Notes: generated from the sequence alone by a model not told the origin. Positions 1 to 8,824 are shown, counted from the first letter of the stretch. The stretch is 64,000 bases of DNA from DASSTY01 sp035760645 (GCA_035760645.1 DASTSO010000021.1:4718-68717), one strand, 5' to 3'. Numbers and translations are program-made.

Positions 1-512
1 GCCGTGTGCGCCTGCGCGACCGCTGCCGCGGCCGCCGCCACGCGCGCCTCCGCCTCGGCCCGGGAACGCGCATCGAGCAGCGGGGCCGCGAGCGGCACGA
101 TGCGGGCGAGCGCGTCGCCCTGGCGCACGGAATCCCCGGCGCGCGCCGTGATGCGCAGCAGCGTGCCCGCCACCGGCGCCGCCACCTCGAAGCGGTCGCG
201 CAGCCGCGTCCGGCCGTCCTCCGAGACCGTGACCTCCAGCGGCCCGCGCGCGACGCGCACGAGGTCCACCGGCACCGGCTGGGGGAGGAGCGCCCACACC
301 AGCGCGGCGACGATGCCGAGCCCGAGGAGCGCGAGCGCCCAGCGCCCCCAGCGGCGTCCCTGCCGTCGCGTCGCGGGCACCCGGCGCGCGAGCGGCGGGC
401 CGGCCGCGGGCGCGCCGGCTGCGGGCGTGCTCGCCGGCGGCTCGCGCGTGGGCGGCTCCCGCGCGGGTGACTCGTGCACGGGCATCAGGGGAGTGAGCAG
501 GGGAGACGACAT
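1..512 (-). CDS. Membrane-fusion (HlyD/MacA-like) periplasmic adaptor, partial
   Basis: This is the first 170 residues of a gene that runs off the left edge. The ATG lies 9 bases after the stop of the FtsX-like permease upstream, so it is the third gene of an ATPase-permease-adaptor operon. The product begins with a Pro/Ala-rich cytoplasmic tail. One membrane segment follows at about residues 52-68, then a periplasmic portion containing EVTVSEDGRTRLRDRFEVAAPVAG in outline, typical of the start of the barrel-sandwich domain. A downstream Ala/Arg-rich stretch is likely to form the coiled-coil hairpin. Adaptors of this kind link an inner-membrane ABC permease to an outer-membrane channel. The substrate cannot be told from the sequence. 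Confidence 0.78.
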   Translation of the reverse strand, partial: MSSPLLTPLMPVHESPAREPPTREPPASTPAAGAPAAGPPLARRVPATRRQGRRWGRWALALLGLGIVAALVWALLPQPVPVDLVRVARGPLEVTVSEDGRTRLRDRFEVAAPVAGTLLRITARAGDSVRQGDALARIVPLAAPLLDARSRAEAEARVAAAAAAVAQAHT

Positions 513-520
513 GGGACACC

Positions 521-2884
521 TCACTCTCTGGTCTTCAGCACGCCGATCAGGTCCAGCCGGTCGAGGTGCCGCCGGACGAGCAGCGCGCTGAGCGTGCCCG
601 CCACGAGCACGACGATCGTGGCGAAGGCATAGGACGCCGGCCCGATCACGACCGGCCAGCGGTAGCGCTCGGGGTCGATCGAGGACGTCACGAGCCAGGT
701 GAGCCAGTGGCCGAGCACCATGCCCGGCAGGATGGCCAGCAGGACCTGCATCCCGAGCTCGCCGAGGAGGATCTGCGAGACCTCCGCCCGCGAGAAGCCG
801 AGAACGCGCAGCGTGGCGAGCTCGCGGCTGCGCATCGACACCGCGATGCGCGCATTGTTGTAGACGACGCCCACGGTGATCGCGGCGGCGAAGCAGGTGA
901 TCACGACCATCCGCACCATCTGGGCCTCCGCCATCTGCCGCTCGATGTGGCGGCGCTCCGCCGCCTGGCTGGTCACGCTCGCCACGCGGGGCAGGAGTCC
1001 GAGGCGGCGGCGCACGTCCGGCTCCCGCGCGGGCTCGATCCGCAGCTGCGCGCCGCTGATGGTCGGATCCTCCTGCAGGAGCCGGTTGAGGGCGGCGAGG
1101 CGGAGGTGCCCCTGCAGCCCGAACATCTCGTCCACGAGGCCGGTGACCGGCAGCCGGACCTGGCGCCGCTCGCCCTCCAGCACGCGCACCGCCACCGAGT
1201 CGCCGGGGGCGACGCGGAGGATCTCGGCGAGCTTCGTCGTGAGGACGACGCCGTCGGTTTCGAGCGGGACCACGCGTCCGCGCTGATCGAGCACCCGCCG
1301 CAGCTCGGCGCCCTCGGCGTAGCCCAGGAGGACCACGTCGCGGTGGCGTGCGTCGGCGGCCATCCGCACCGGCACCGAGCGCATCCCCTCGACCCGGAGC
1401 ACCCCGGGCAGGTGCGCGAGCTCGCGCGCCGCGCGCTCGGGGAGCGGATCGGTGAAGGCGACGTCCAGCTGCTCGCGCGCGGCGACGCCGAACTGCAGGT
1501 CGAGCAGATAGCTCACCGAGTCCTCGGCGAAGCGGCCGAGGACGACCGTGCCGGTCGCGATCGCGATGGCGAAGATGGAGAGCACGGTGCGCAGCGGGCG
1601 CCGCTCCAGCTCGCGGATCACCATCCGCCAGGCCTGCGGCACGAGGCGCTGCAGGCCGAGCCGCTCGACCAGGAGCGGGCGGTAGACGGCCGGCGCGGGC
1701 GGCTGCATCGCCTCGGCGGGCGGGAGGCGCACGACGCGCCACGCACTCGCCAGGGCCCCGACCGCCGCGGCCGCGAGGCTCGCGAGCGCGCTCACGGCCA
1801 CGATCCCCGGCTGCAGGCGGTAGGCGAGCACCGGGAGATGGAAGATCTCGCCGTAGAGGCCGGTGAGCGCGCGCCCGAACCAGACGCCGAGCGCGACGCC
1901 CAGCGCGGTGCCGAGGAGGACGACGACGGAGACGAAGGCGAGGTAGTGCAGGCCGATCTCGAGGTCGGCGTAGCCCACCGCCTTGAGCGTGGCGATCTGG
2001 CCGCGCTGGAGCTGCACCAGGCGGCCGAGGACGACGTTCAGCAGGAAGGCCGAGACGGTGAGGAAGATGAGCGGCGTCGAGGTGGCGAAGCTGCGCAGCT
2101 GCTCGAGCTCGCCGCTCAGCGCGTAGTCGGAGAGCTGCCGGCTCCGGTCCACCGCGCCGAGGCTGCCGTAGGGCTCGAGCACCCGGTCGAGCGCGGCGAT
2201 GACCGCGGCGCCCGAGGCGTCGGGCGCGAGCCGCACGACGACGTCGTTGAAGGCGCCCTCCATGTCGAGCGCGGGCGCGATGGCGGCGCGCTCCATCCAG
2301 AGGACCGCCGCGCGCTCCTCGTCGAAGGTGAGGCTGCCCGGCTGGATCGGGTAGATGAACTCGGGCGCGTTGGCGAGCCCGACGATCCGGAGCACGTGGC
2401 GCACGCCCTTGATCACGACCGGCAGCGTGTCGCCGGGCCCCAGCCCGTGGCGCTCGGCGAAGCTGCGCAGCAGGAGCGCCTCGCCCGGGCGGCCGGCCTC
2501 GGGGAGGCGGCCGCGCTCGAGCCGCAGGTCGTTGAGCGGCGCGACGCCGTCGGGCGGCAGGGTGACGAGCGTCGCCACGGGGGGCTGCGGGTCGCCCTCG
2601 AAGGGGATGCGCACGTAGTCGACGACGCGCGTGTAGACCCGGGCCACGCCGGGCAGCGCCTCGAGGCGGGGCGCCACCGCGTCGGGGGCGCGGCGCAGGT
2701 GCGCGAAGACGTCGCCGAAGCGGTAGTGTGCGTAGTAGGTCGCGCGCGAGCGCTCGAGCGAGGCGTACGTGCTGCGCATCCCGACGAACGCCGTGATGCC
2801 GCACGCCACGACGAGCGCGACCGTGAGGACCTGGCCCTTCATCTGCCAGAGGTCGCGCAGGAGCTTGCGCTCGAGGGCCCTCAC
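521..2884 (-). CDS. MacB/FtsX-like ABC transporter permease with two FtsX domains
   Basis: The protein has 787 residues. It opens with one transmembrane helix (LTVALVVACGITAFVGM), then a large extracytoplasmic domain and three helices around residues 275-400. A second N-terminal-type helix, another extracytoplasmic domain and three final helices follow, which is the duplicated FtsX-like layout. I chose the GTG at 2884 because it overlaps the ATPase stop as GTGA, which suggests translational coupling; the open frame continues upstream only as a shadow of the ATPase gene. With the ATPase and HlyD-like adaptor on either side it forms a split MacAB/DevBCA-type exporter for a lipid, glycolipid, peptide or drug. 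The specific substrate is unknown. Confidence 0.85.
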   Translation of the reverse strand: MRALERKLLRDLWQMKGQVLTVALVVACGITAFVGMRSTYASLERSRATYYAHYRFGDVFAHLRRAPDAVAPRLEALPGVARVYTRVVDYVRIPFEGDPQPPVATLVTLPPDGVAPLNDLRLERGRLPEAGRPGEALLLRSFAERHGLGPGDTLPVVIKGVRHVLRIVGLANAPEFIYPIQPGSLTFDEERAAVLWMERAAIAPALDMEGAFNDVVVRLAPDASGAAVIAALDRVLEPYGSLGAVDRSRQLSDYALSGELEQLRSFATSTPLIFLTVSAFLLNVVLGRLVQLQRGQIATLKAVGYADLEIGLHYLAFVSVVVLLGTALGVALGVWFGRALTGLYGEIFHLPVLAYRLQPGIVAVSALASLAAAAVGALASAWRVVRLPPAEAMQPPAPAVYRPLLVERLGLQRLVPQAWRMVIRELERRPLRTVLSIFAIAIATGTVVLGRFAEDSVSYLLDLQFGVAAREQLDVAFTDPLPERAARELAHLPGVLRVEGMRSVPVRMAADARHRDVVLLGYAEGAELRRVLDQRGRVVPLETDGVVLTTKLAEILRVAPGDSVAVRVLEGERRQVRLPVTGLVDEMFGLQGHLRLAALNRLLQEDPTISGAQLRIEPAREPDVRRRLGLLPRVASVTSQAAERRHIERQMAEAQMVRMVVITCFAAAITVGVVYNNARIAVSMRSRELATLRVLGFSRAEVSQILLGELGMQVLLAILPGMVLGHWLTWLVTSSIDPERYRWPVVIGPASYAFATIVVLVAGTLSALLVRRHLDRLDLIGVLKTRE

Positions 2885-3615
2885 CACGCGATTTCCTCCG
2901 CGCGCACCGGGCGCGCGTTGCGCTCCTCGCGGGCGATCCGTCCGTCGGCCAGCGTGACGACGCGGTCGGCGAGCCGCGCGATCGGCGCGTTGTGGGTGAT
3001 GACCGCCGTGGTGGTGCCGAGCTCGTGGTTCACGCGCTCGAGCGTGGCGAGCACGAGGCGGCCGGTCTGGAAGTCGAGCGCGCCGGTCGGCTCGTCGCAC
3101 AGCAGCAGCGCGGGGTTCTTCGCCACCGCCCGCGCGATGGCGACGCGCTGCTGCTCGCCGCCCGAGAGCTGGGCGGGGAAGTGGTCGAGCCGGTCGCCGA
3201 GGCCGACGAGGGCGAGCACGTCCTCGGCGGCGAAGGGCCGCGGGACGATGTCGGTTACGAGCGCGACGTTCTCGCGCGCGGTGAGGCTCGGGATCAGGTT
3301 GTAGAACTGGAAGACGAACCCGACGTGCTCGCGGCGGTACTGGGTGAGCGTGCGCTCGTCGGCGCCGCTCAGGTCCACCTCGCCGTAGCGCACCGTGCCC
3401 GCGGTGGGGACGTCGAGGCCGCCGAGGATGTTGAGGAGGGTGGACTTGCCGCTGCCCGAGGGGCCGAGGAGGACGAGCAGCTCGCCGCGCCGGAGCTCGA
3501 AGTCCACGCCCCGCAGCGCGTGCACGTCCACCTCGCCCATCCGGTAGATCTTCGTCAGGGCGCGCGCCGACAGCACCGCCGGCGGGTCGCGGGCGAGGGC
3601 CGGCGCGGCGCTCAT
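2881..3615 (-). CDS. ABC transporter ATP-binding protein (LolD/MacB-type)
   Basis: The protein has 244 residues and a complete ABC ATPase core: Walker A GPSGSGKST, a Q-loop in VFQFYNLIPSL, signature LSGGEQQRVAIARA, Walker B LLLCDEPTGALD and the switch histidine in VITHN. The sequence is closest in style to LolD/MacB ATPases, which power FtsX-like permeases mechanically rather than by moving substrate through the membrane helices. ATG 3615 is preferred as the start because a 13-codon reading frame ends on it as ATGA; an in-frame GTG at 3651 would add 12 residues. This is the first gene of the minus-strand exporter operon. An 11-bp TCA-repeat promoter lies about 100 bases upstream. Confidence 0.88.
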   Translation of the reverse strand: MSAAPALARDPPAVLSARALTKIYRMGEVDVHALRGVDFELRRGELLVLLGPSGSGKSTLLNILGGLDVPTAGTVRYGEVDLSGADERTLTQYRREHVGFVFQFYNLIPSLTARENVALVTDIVPRPFAAEDVLALVGLGDRLDHFPAQLSGGEQQRVAIARAVAKNPALLLCDEPTGALDFQTGRLVLATLERVNHELGTTTAVITHNAPIARLADRVVTLADGRIAREERNARPVRAEEIAW

Positions 3616-3653
3616 GGCGTCCGGGGGTGGAAGGTGACGACGGCGTGCCACAT
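3612..3653 (-). promoter_or_regulatory. Possible 13-codon leader ORF coupled to the ABC ATPase start
   Basis: A 13-codon frame starts with ATG at 3653, seven bases after AGGGGA, and ends with a TGA that overlaps the ATPase ATG at 3615 (ATGA). The ribosome-site spacing and coupled overlap make it a plausible translated leader. The alternative is that the in-frame GTG at 3651 is the real ATPase start and the leader frame is a coincidence. Confidence 0.35.
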
Positions 3654-3716
3654 TGGACGTTCCCCTTTTCAGGCCCCCCGCCGCGCGGGGCCGCAGCGTG
3701 CCGGGGCCTACCCGTC

Positions 3717-3758
3717 ACGCTACACGACGGGGTGGAAACCGGTGTGAGGGGCGGGTGA
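3717..3758 (-). promoter_or_regulatory. 11-bp TCA direct-repeat promoter, site A (ABC exporter operon)
   Basis: Read on the minus strand, TCA occurs at 3758 and 3747 and TCC at 3736, each 11 bases apart. The hexamer TAGCGT begins 14 bases after the third repeat (3722-3717). The same layout occurs at six other genes in the window. The spacing is what a tandem-binding OmpR/PhoB-family activator would need next to a -10 element. The predicted transcription start is near 3710, facing the exporter operon; treT diverges on the other side and has no forward-oriented copy. Confidence 0.65.
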
Positions 3759-3791
3759 GGGTTTCTTCACCGACGCCCCGGGAGGAGAGCG

Positions 3792-5303
3792 ATGAGCGGG
3801 GAGGGTTCCGGCCTGCACCGGGTGGTGGTCGGCGAGCGGCATACGCTGGACGACTACGCCGCGATCGCCCACCTCGGGGCGGAGGTGGCCGAGCTCCGGG
3901 CGGAGGCCGCCGCCGCGCTGCCGCGCCTCGCCGGGCGCACGGTCTGGATGGTGAACTCGACCGCCCAGGGCGGCGGGGTCGCCGAGATGCTGCCGGCCGT
4001 CGTCGGGCTCCTCGGCGATCTCGGCGTCCGGTGCGAGTGGGTGGTCATCGGCACGGACGAGCCCGCCTTCTTCGCGCTCACGAAGCGGCTCCACAACCTC
4101 ATCCACGGCGTCGACGGCCCGGCGCCCGACGCCGCCGAGCGCGCGCTCTACGAGCGCGTGAACCGGGAGAACGCCCGGCAGCTCGCCGCGCTGATGGCCC
4201 CCGGCGACGTCCTGATCGTGCACGACCCGCAGCCGCTCCCGCTCGCCGCGGCGCTGCGGGAGCGGCTGCCGCTGACGGCGATCTGGCGCTGCCACATCGG
4301 CCTCGACCAGGACACCCCGGCGACCCGCGCCGCCTGGGCCTTCCTCGCGCCCTACCTCGACGCCTACGACCACGCCGTCTTCTCGGCCCCGGAATACATC
4401 CCCGTGCAGCTCGCCGGCCGCGCGACGGTGATCCCGCCCGGCATCGACCCCCTCGCCCCCAAGAACCGCGAGCTCTCGCTGCATGCCACCGTCGGGATCA
4501 TGTGCAACGGCGGGCTCGTCGCCTGCCCGGGGCCCACGGTGCGCGGCCCCTTCACCGCGCTCGCGCAGCGGCTCCAGCCGGACGGCCGCTTCGTGCCGGC
4601 CGGGGTGAGCGAGAGCATCGGGCTCCTCACCCGGCCCATCGTGACGCAGATCTCGCGGTGGGACCGGCTCAAGGGCTTCCTGCCGCTGCTGCGCGCGTTC
4701 GTGACTCTGAAGGCGGCGCTCGGCGACGGCGATGGTGCCGGCGCCGGCGGGCGGGATGCGGTGGTGCGCCGGCGACTGGACCTGGTGCGGCTGGTGCTCG
4801 CGGGGCCCGAGCCCGGGACGGTCGGGGACGATCCCGAGGCGCTCGCCGTGCTGGAGGAGCTGCGCGCCGCCTACCTGGCGCTCGACGCGGCCGTGCAGGA
4901 CGAGATCGCCATCCTCTCGCTCCCCATGGTCTCGGTCGAGGAGAACGCGCTCCTGGTCAACGCCCTGCAGCGCGCCTCCACGCTCGTCGTGCAGAACTCG
5001 CTGCGCGAGGGCTTCGGCCTCACGATCGCCGAGGCGATGTGGAAGCGGGTGCCCGTCCTGAGCAGCGCCCGCGCGTGCGGGCCGCGCCAGCAGGTGCGCG
5101 ACGGGCTCGACGGGCGGCTCGTCGCCGATCCGGAAGACGTCGAGGAGCTGCGGCGGGTGATGGCGGAGATGCTGGCCGACGGCGACCGGCGTCGCCAGTG
5201 GGGCCAGTCGGCCCAGCGACGGGTCCACGAGCGCTTCCTGGTCTTCACCCAGCTGCGCGACTGGGGGCGCCTGCTCGGCAGGGTCCCGCTCCGGTCGCCG
5301 TGA
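3792..5303 (+). CDS. treT: GT4 glycosyltransferase, TreT-type trehalose synthase
   Basis: The 503-residue protein matches the glycosyltransferring trehalose synthase (TreT) pattern. It has NSTAQGGGVAEML near residue 56, FFALTKRLHNLIHG, WRCHIGLDQDTP near 165, an IPPGIDPLAPKN motif, and a C-terminal GT-B donor domain with SLREGFGLTIAEAMWKR. TreT makes trehalose from an NDP-glucose and glucose, or runs in reverse. The disaccharide protects against desiccation and osmotic stress, which fits the universal stress proteins nearby. The start at 3792 follows a strong GGAGGAGAG site. A stretch around residues 235-275 is longer than I expect for the family. Other NDP-sugar acceptor specificities in the same clade cannot be excluded. 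Confidence 0.78.
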   Translation: MSGEGSGLHRVVVGERHTLDDYAAIAHLGAEVAELRAEAAAALPRLAGRTVWMVNSTAQGGGVAEMLPAVVGLLGDLGVRCEWVVIGTDEPAFFALTKRLHNLIHGVDGPAPDAAERALYERVNRENARQLAALMAPGDVLIVHDPQPLPLAAALRERLPLTAIWRCHIGLDQDTPATRAAWAFLAPYLDAYDHAVFSAPEYIPVQLAGRATVIPPGIDPLAPKNRELSLHATVGIMCNGGLVACPGPTVRGPFTALAQRLQPDGRFVPAGVSESIGLLTRPIVTQISRWDRLKGFLPLLRAFVTLKAALGDGDGAGAGGRDAVVRRRLDLVRLVLAGPEPGTVGDDPEALAVLEELRAAYLALDAAVQDEIAILSLPMVSVEENALLVNALQRASTLVVQNSLREGFGLTIAEAMWKRVPVLSSARACGPRQQVRDGLDGRLVADPEDVEELRRVMAEMLADGDRRRQWGQSAQRRVHERFLVFTQLRDWGRLLGRVPLRSP

Positions 5304-5335
5304 GCGGCCGACCGGAGGCGGGATCGTCGCGATCG

Positions 5336-5355
5336 GCTGCGGCAGGCTCCGCAGC
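5336..5355. terminator. Hairpin between convergent treT and alcohol dehydrogenase genes
   Basis: GCTGCGG and CCGCAGC pair perfectly across a six-base loop between the two convergent stop codons. No clear T-run follows, so it is only a probable bidirectional terminator. Confidence 0.4.
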
Positions 5356-5359
5356 GCTC

Positions 5360-6343
5360 TCACGGCACGAGCACCGCCGCGCCGGTCAGTCGGCCCGCCC
5401 GCAGCGCGTCGAGCGCCGCCTGCGCCTCGGTGAGCGGGAAGGGCTGGACGTGGGTGCGCACCGGCACCGCGGGCGCGAGGCGGAGGAACGCGTCGCCGTC
5501 GCGGCGGGTGAGGTTGGCGACCGAGCGGACGACGCGCTCGCCCCAGAGCAGATCGTATGGGAACGCGGGGATGTCGCTCATGTGGATCCCGGCGCAGACC
5601 ACCGTGCCGCCCTTGGCCACGGCCCGGAGCGCGGCGGGGACCAGCGCCCCGACGGGGGCGAAGAGAATCGCGGCGTCGAGCGGCTCCGGCGCGGGCGCGT
5701 CGGAGCCGCCCGCCCATTCGGCCCCCAGCTCGCGCGCGAAGCGCTGCGCCGCCGCGTCGCCGGGCCGGGTGAAGGCGAACACCCGCCGGCCCTGGTGCCG
5801 GGCGACCTGCGCCACGATGTGCGCGGCGGCGCCGAAGCCGTAGATGCCGAGGCGCGGGCCGGGGCCCGCGGCGACGAGCGCGCGATGCCCGATCAGCCCC
5901 GCGCAGAGGAGCGGGGCCGCGTCGGCATCGGCATACCCTTCGGGAATCGGGAAGCAGTAGCGCGCGTCCGCCACCGTGAACTCGGCGTAGCCGCCGTCGA
6001 GCTGGTACCCGGTGAAGCGGGCCCGATCGCAGAGGTTCTCCCGCCCGCTGCGGCAGAAGGCGCACACGCCGCAGGTCCAGCCGAGCCAGGGTACCCCGAG
6101 CCGGTCGCCGACGCGCACCCCGCCGACCCCGGCACCGACGGCCGCCACGGTGCCGACGATCTCGTGGCCGAGCACGAGCGGGAGCCTGGGGTCCGGGAGC
6201 TCGCCGTCGGCGACGTGCAGGTCGGTCCGGCACACGCCGCAGGCGCGCACCCGCAGGAGCACCTGCCCCTCCGCGGGGCGGGGCACCGGGAGTTCGGCCG
6301 CCTCGAGCGGGTGGCCGGGCGCGCGCAGCAGCATCGCGCGCAT
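5360..6343 (-). CDS. Zinc-dependent alcohol dehydrogenase
   Basis: The protein has 327 residues and is a medium-chain dehydrogenase. The catalytic zinc site shows as CGVCRTDLH with the later GHE, and the structural zinc as four cysteines in GWTCGVCAFCRSGRENLC. A Rossmann segment follows (LGIYGFGAAAHIVAQVA). The length and cysteine pattern resemble the AdhP-like family that oxidises primary alcohols or reduces aldehydes with NAD(H). I place the start at ATG 6343; ATG 6334 is also possible. It is the last gene of a four-gene minus-strand operon (hemerythrin-like, Usp, flavodoxin-fold, dehydrogenase) driven from site B, where it could dispose of reducing equivalents when oxygen is limiting. Confidence 0.85.
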   Translation of the reverse strand: MRAMLLRAPGHPLEAAELPVPRPAEGQVLLRVRACGVCRTDLHVADGELPDPRLPLVLGHEIVGTVAAVGAGVGGVRVGDRLGVPWLGWTCGVCAFCRSGRENLCDRARFTGYQLDGGYAEFTVADARYCFPIPEGYADADAAPLLCAGLIGHRALVAAGPGPRLGIYGFGAAAHIVAQVARHQGRRVFAFTRPGDAAAQRFARELGAEWAGGSDAPAPEPLDAAILFAPVGALVPAALRAVAKGGTVVCAGIHMSDIPAFPYDLLWGERVVRSVANLTRRDGDAFLRLAPAVPVRTHVQPFPLTEAQAALDALRAGRLTGAAVLVP

Positions 6344-6377
6344 GGAGTCGCCGGCGCCCGGGGCGGCGCTCCCCGCC

Positions 6378-6965
6378 TCAGCCGGGCTGCCGCACGGCCG
6401 TGCCATCGGGCCGGCGCGCGATCGCCGGGGCCCAGAGGACGCGGAGCTCCTGCGCGAAGCGGTCCACGGCGTTCCAGTCCGTGAAGTCGTAGTCGCGGCT
6501 CGCATCGGCGGGGCCGCCGCGGCGGCGGCTCACCCAGCGCACGATGTGCCGCTGCAGCCAGCCATAGCGCGTGTAGGCCATCGCGCCGCCGAACTTGCGA
6601 ACGAGGCGCGGGTGCCAGCCGGTCTCCTTCAGGAACCGCTGGACGACGGCCTCCACTTCGGCCTGCGCCTTCGGAGCGGGGCTCGCCGCGGAGCCCGACA
6701 CCGAGACGAACGCCGTGGGAAGAACGTCGAGCGCCGACGCGTGGCGGCGGACGAAGTCCCGGATGTAGCGCTGATGCCGCCCGTAGAGGATGGAGGCGGC
6801 GACGAGGACGCCGTCGTAGTCGGCGAGCGCGAGCGCCGGCGGCAGCCGGTCCCCGCGCTCGAGCGTGACGCGGTGCCCGCCGTCCGTGAGGACGCTGGCG
6901 ATGCGCTGCACGATGCGCTCGGTCTGCCCGTAGGCCGTGCCGTAGACGATCAGGATGTTGCACAT
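6378..6965 (-). CDS. Flavodoxin-fold protein (HemG-like)
   Basis: The 195-residue protein begins MCNILIVYGTAYGQTERI, the flavodoxin FMN-phosphate loop, and continues with YDGVLVAASILYGRHQ, the usual second strand and loop. The length and C-terminal part (GGAMAYTRYGWLQRHIVRW) resemble the flavodoxin-domain proteins annotated as menaquinone-dependent protoporphyrinogen oxidase HemG. No other heme-pathway gene is nearby, so a general flavodoxin role in the stress operon is as likely. Its start overlaps the end of the upstream Usp gene by 16 bases, indicating tight coupling. Confidence 0.78.
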   Translation of the reverse strand: MCNILIVYGTAYGQTERIVQRIASVLTDGGHRVTLERGDRLPPALALADYDGVLVAASILYGRHQRYIRDFVRRHASALDVLPTAFVSVSGSAASPAPKAQAEVEAVVQRFLKETGWHPRLVRKFGGAMAYTRYGWLQRHIVRWVSRRRGGPADASRDYDFTDWNAVDRFAQELRVLWAPAIARRPDGTAVRQPG

Positions 6966-7993
6966 GGGGACCTCACGAGGCTCGAGGATTCGTGCATGGC
7001 GGTCGCGGCGGCTTCCGTCGCACCCGCAGGGGCCGTTGCCGGGAGCCGCGCCACCAGCACCGGCGCATGGGCATGGCGCACGACCTTGTCCATGACGCTG
7101 CCGAGCAGGAGGCGATCGGCCCCGTGGCGCTGGCGGGCGGCCATGGCGAGGAGGTCGAACCGCTCGTGCTCGAGCAGGTCGAGGATCGCCGCGCCCGGGC
7201 TCGTGTCGATGCCCGTCAGGCAGCGCACCCGGAGCCCGCGGCTCCGCAGGCCCGTGGCCACGCGCTCGAGATAGGCCTTCGCCTCCTGCTCGCGCTCGCC
7301 GACGAAGCCGTGGTCGAACTCGTACCCGCGGAACGGGGCTGCCGGCGCGAACCAGAGGAGCGGCACGACGATCTGGAGCAGCGTCAGCTCCGCGGTGGCC
7401 GGCGCGGCGAGGTCGAGCGCCGCCTCGACGGCCTGCTCCGCCTCGGCCGTGCCGTCGAGCGGGACGAGGACGCGCTCGAACGCGACCGGGGGCGCGGCGG
7501 CGAGATCGACCGGCGCGCCCTCCGGCCGCTCGACCGGAGCGGTGCGCAGCAGGAGGCACGGCCGCCCGATCGTGCGGAGGACCGCGTCCGCCACGCTGCC
7601 CATCAGGAAGCGGCCGAGCGCGCCCCGGCCGTGCGTCGTCATGACCACGAGATCGATCTCGTGCGACTCGGCGTACGCGGCGAGCTGGTCGACCACCGTG
7701 CCCGGGCCCTCCAGCAGCATCTCGTGCGTCGTGACGTGATAGTGCGCGGTGAGGTCGAGCATCCGCCCGCCCACATGGGCGGCCAGCTCCTCCCGGTTCT
7801 GGCGGTCGAGCTCGCCGTAGGCGTTCAGGACCTCGATGGCCATGCCCATGCTGAGCATGCTCGTGGCGAGCGGCTGGTGCACGGCGACGAGGTGAACCTG
7901 GGCGCCCGTCTGCCGGGCGATGCTCCCCGCCACGGGGAGCGCACGATCGGCCAGATCGGAGCCGTCGAGGGGAACGAGGATGTGATGCAGCAT
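6950..7993 (-). CDS. Universal stress protein with two Usp domains
   Basis: The 347-residue protein contains two Usp domains, each opening with a strand and Asp (HILVPLDGSD; RVLVPLDGTA). Each ends in the nucleotide-loop pattern G-x9-G-S (GRGALGRFLMGS near residue 135; QRHGADRLLLGS near 315). The first glycine of the classical G-x2-G is replaced by Thr in domain 1. ATP-binding Usps of this type support survival under starvation or hypoxia. The start follows a GGGGGGAT site. It is the second gene of the operon led by the hemerythrin-like gene, and its tail overlaps the flavodoxin gene. Confidence 0.9.
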   Translation of the reverse strand: MLHHILVPLDGSDLADRALPVAGSIARQTGAQVHLVAVHQPLATSMLSMGMAIEVLNAYGELDRQNREELAAHVGGRMLDLTAHYHVTTHEMLLEGPGTVVDQLAAYAESHEIDLVVMTTHGRGALGRFLMGSVADAVLRTIGRPCLLLRTAPVERPEGAPVDLAAAPPVAFERVLVPLDGTAEAEQAVEAALDLAAPATAELTLLQIVVPLLWFAPAAPFRGYEFDHGFVGEREQEAKAYLERVATGLRSRGLRVRCLTGIDTSPGAAILDLLEHERFDLLAMAARQRHGADRLLLGSVMDKVVRHAHAPVLVARLPATAPAGATEAAATAMHESSSLVRSPCATS

Positions 7994-8067
7994 GGATCTA
8001 TCCCCCCTTCGGGGCGCGGGCGGGAGCCGCCCGCTGGTGAGATGACGAGGACGCGTCGCCGGGCCCC

Positions 8068-8721
8068 TCAGGGGCGCGGAAGCATCCGCCCACCGCTGTC
8101 GCGGGCCGGGCGCACCGGGGCCCCGACGACCGTCGGCAGCCGGGCCCGCACCACCTCGCCGACGAGCACGGCGGCGGGGAGGAGCACTTCCTCCTCCAGG
8201 GCGTCGTGATGCCGGAGGGCCGCCACGAGATCCCCGATCGAGGAGTCTCCCGCGGCGCGGCCGGCCGCGTCGAGCCGGGCGATCGCGCTCGCGAGGCGCA
8301 GGTGCTCGCGATAGAGCGCCGGCAGGGCCTCCCGCAGGGAGTCCGTGCGCGCGAGCGCGACGTCGAACTCCGCCAGCGGCAGGTTGGCGGCGAGTGGCGC
8401 GAGCAGGCCGAGCGAGGGAAAGGCGAGATTCTCCTCGACGTCGAAGTGGGGCGCGAGCACGGCCGCGAGCGCGCGGGCGGACCGCCCGCGCTCGCCGGGC
8501 GCGCGGCAGGCCAGGTTGAGCGCCGTGGTGAGCTGCGCGTGCTCGGCCCGGACCGCGCTCGGGATGTCGAGCCCGATGAGCTCGTGGACCGTGCCGCCCG
8601 GGGGCATGCAGTCGCCGGTCGGACGGACGGCGCGCTGTTGGGCGGCGACCGCCGGCGCGAAGGCCAGCGTGCAGGCGACGAGGGCGGCGAGACGCGGAAA
8701 GGCAGGGCGGGCGGACTGCAT
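8068..8721 (-). CDS. Exported hemerythrin-like (HHE) protein
   Basis: The 217-residue protein has a clear signal peptide ending in AVAAQ near residue 28. The mature part carries the two-helix-pair HHE layout: EHAQL, then HFDVEENLAFP, then REHLRLAS, then HHDALEEEVLLP. These supply the His and Glu ligands of a di-iron centre. Hemerythrin-like proteins bind oxygen, NO or iron. A periplasmic or secreted form at the head of an operon with Usp, flavodoxin and alcohol dehydrogenase suggests sensing or scavenging at the cell envelope, but this is inference. Promoter site B lies 37 bases upstream. Confidence 0.8.
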   Translation of the reverse strand: MQSARPAFPRLAALVACTLAFAPAVAAQQRAVRPTGDCMPPGGTVHELIGLDIPSAVRAEHAQLTTALNLACRAPGERGRSARALAAVLAPHFDVEENLAFPSLGLLAPLAANLPLAEFDVALARTDSLREALPALYREHLRLASAIARLDAAGRAAGDSSIGDLVAALRHHDALEEEVLLPAAVLVGEVVRARLPTVVGAPVRPARDSGGRMLPRP

Positions 8722-8757
8722 GGGAACCTCCTGACGGGCCCGGGGGGCCTGACACCC

Positions 8758-8799
8758 ACGCTACACCACCGGCGGGAAACGTGTGTGAGGCGGCGGTGA
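8758..8799 (-). promoter_or_regulatory. 11-bp TCA direct-repeat promoter, site B (hemerythrin-Usp operon)
   Basis: On the minus strand TCA starts at 8799 and 8788, TCC at 8777, and TAGCGT begins at 8763, exactly 14 bases after the third repeat. The arrangement and much of the sequence match site A. The predicted start of transcription is near 8751, about 30 bases before the hemerythrin-like ATG. Confidence 0.68.
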
Positions 8800-8824
8800 G
8801 GATTCCTTCATCCTCGGGCCCCGC

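Noticed and set aside
566..3304. A 912-codon open frame on the plus strand opposite the ABC exporter genes
   Set aside because: It is antisense to well-supported ATPase and permease genes and its product is His/Arg/Glu-rich noise, as expected from GC-rich third-position bias.
3759..3791. A forward-oriented copy of the 11-bp array driving treT
   Set aside because: Only one TTCA (3775 region) is present and no second copy lies 11 bases away, so treT is not included in the set.
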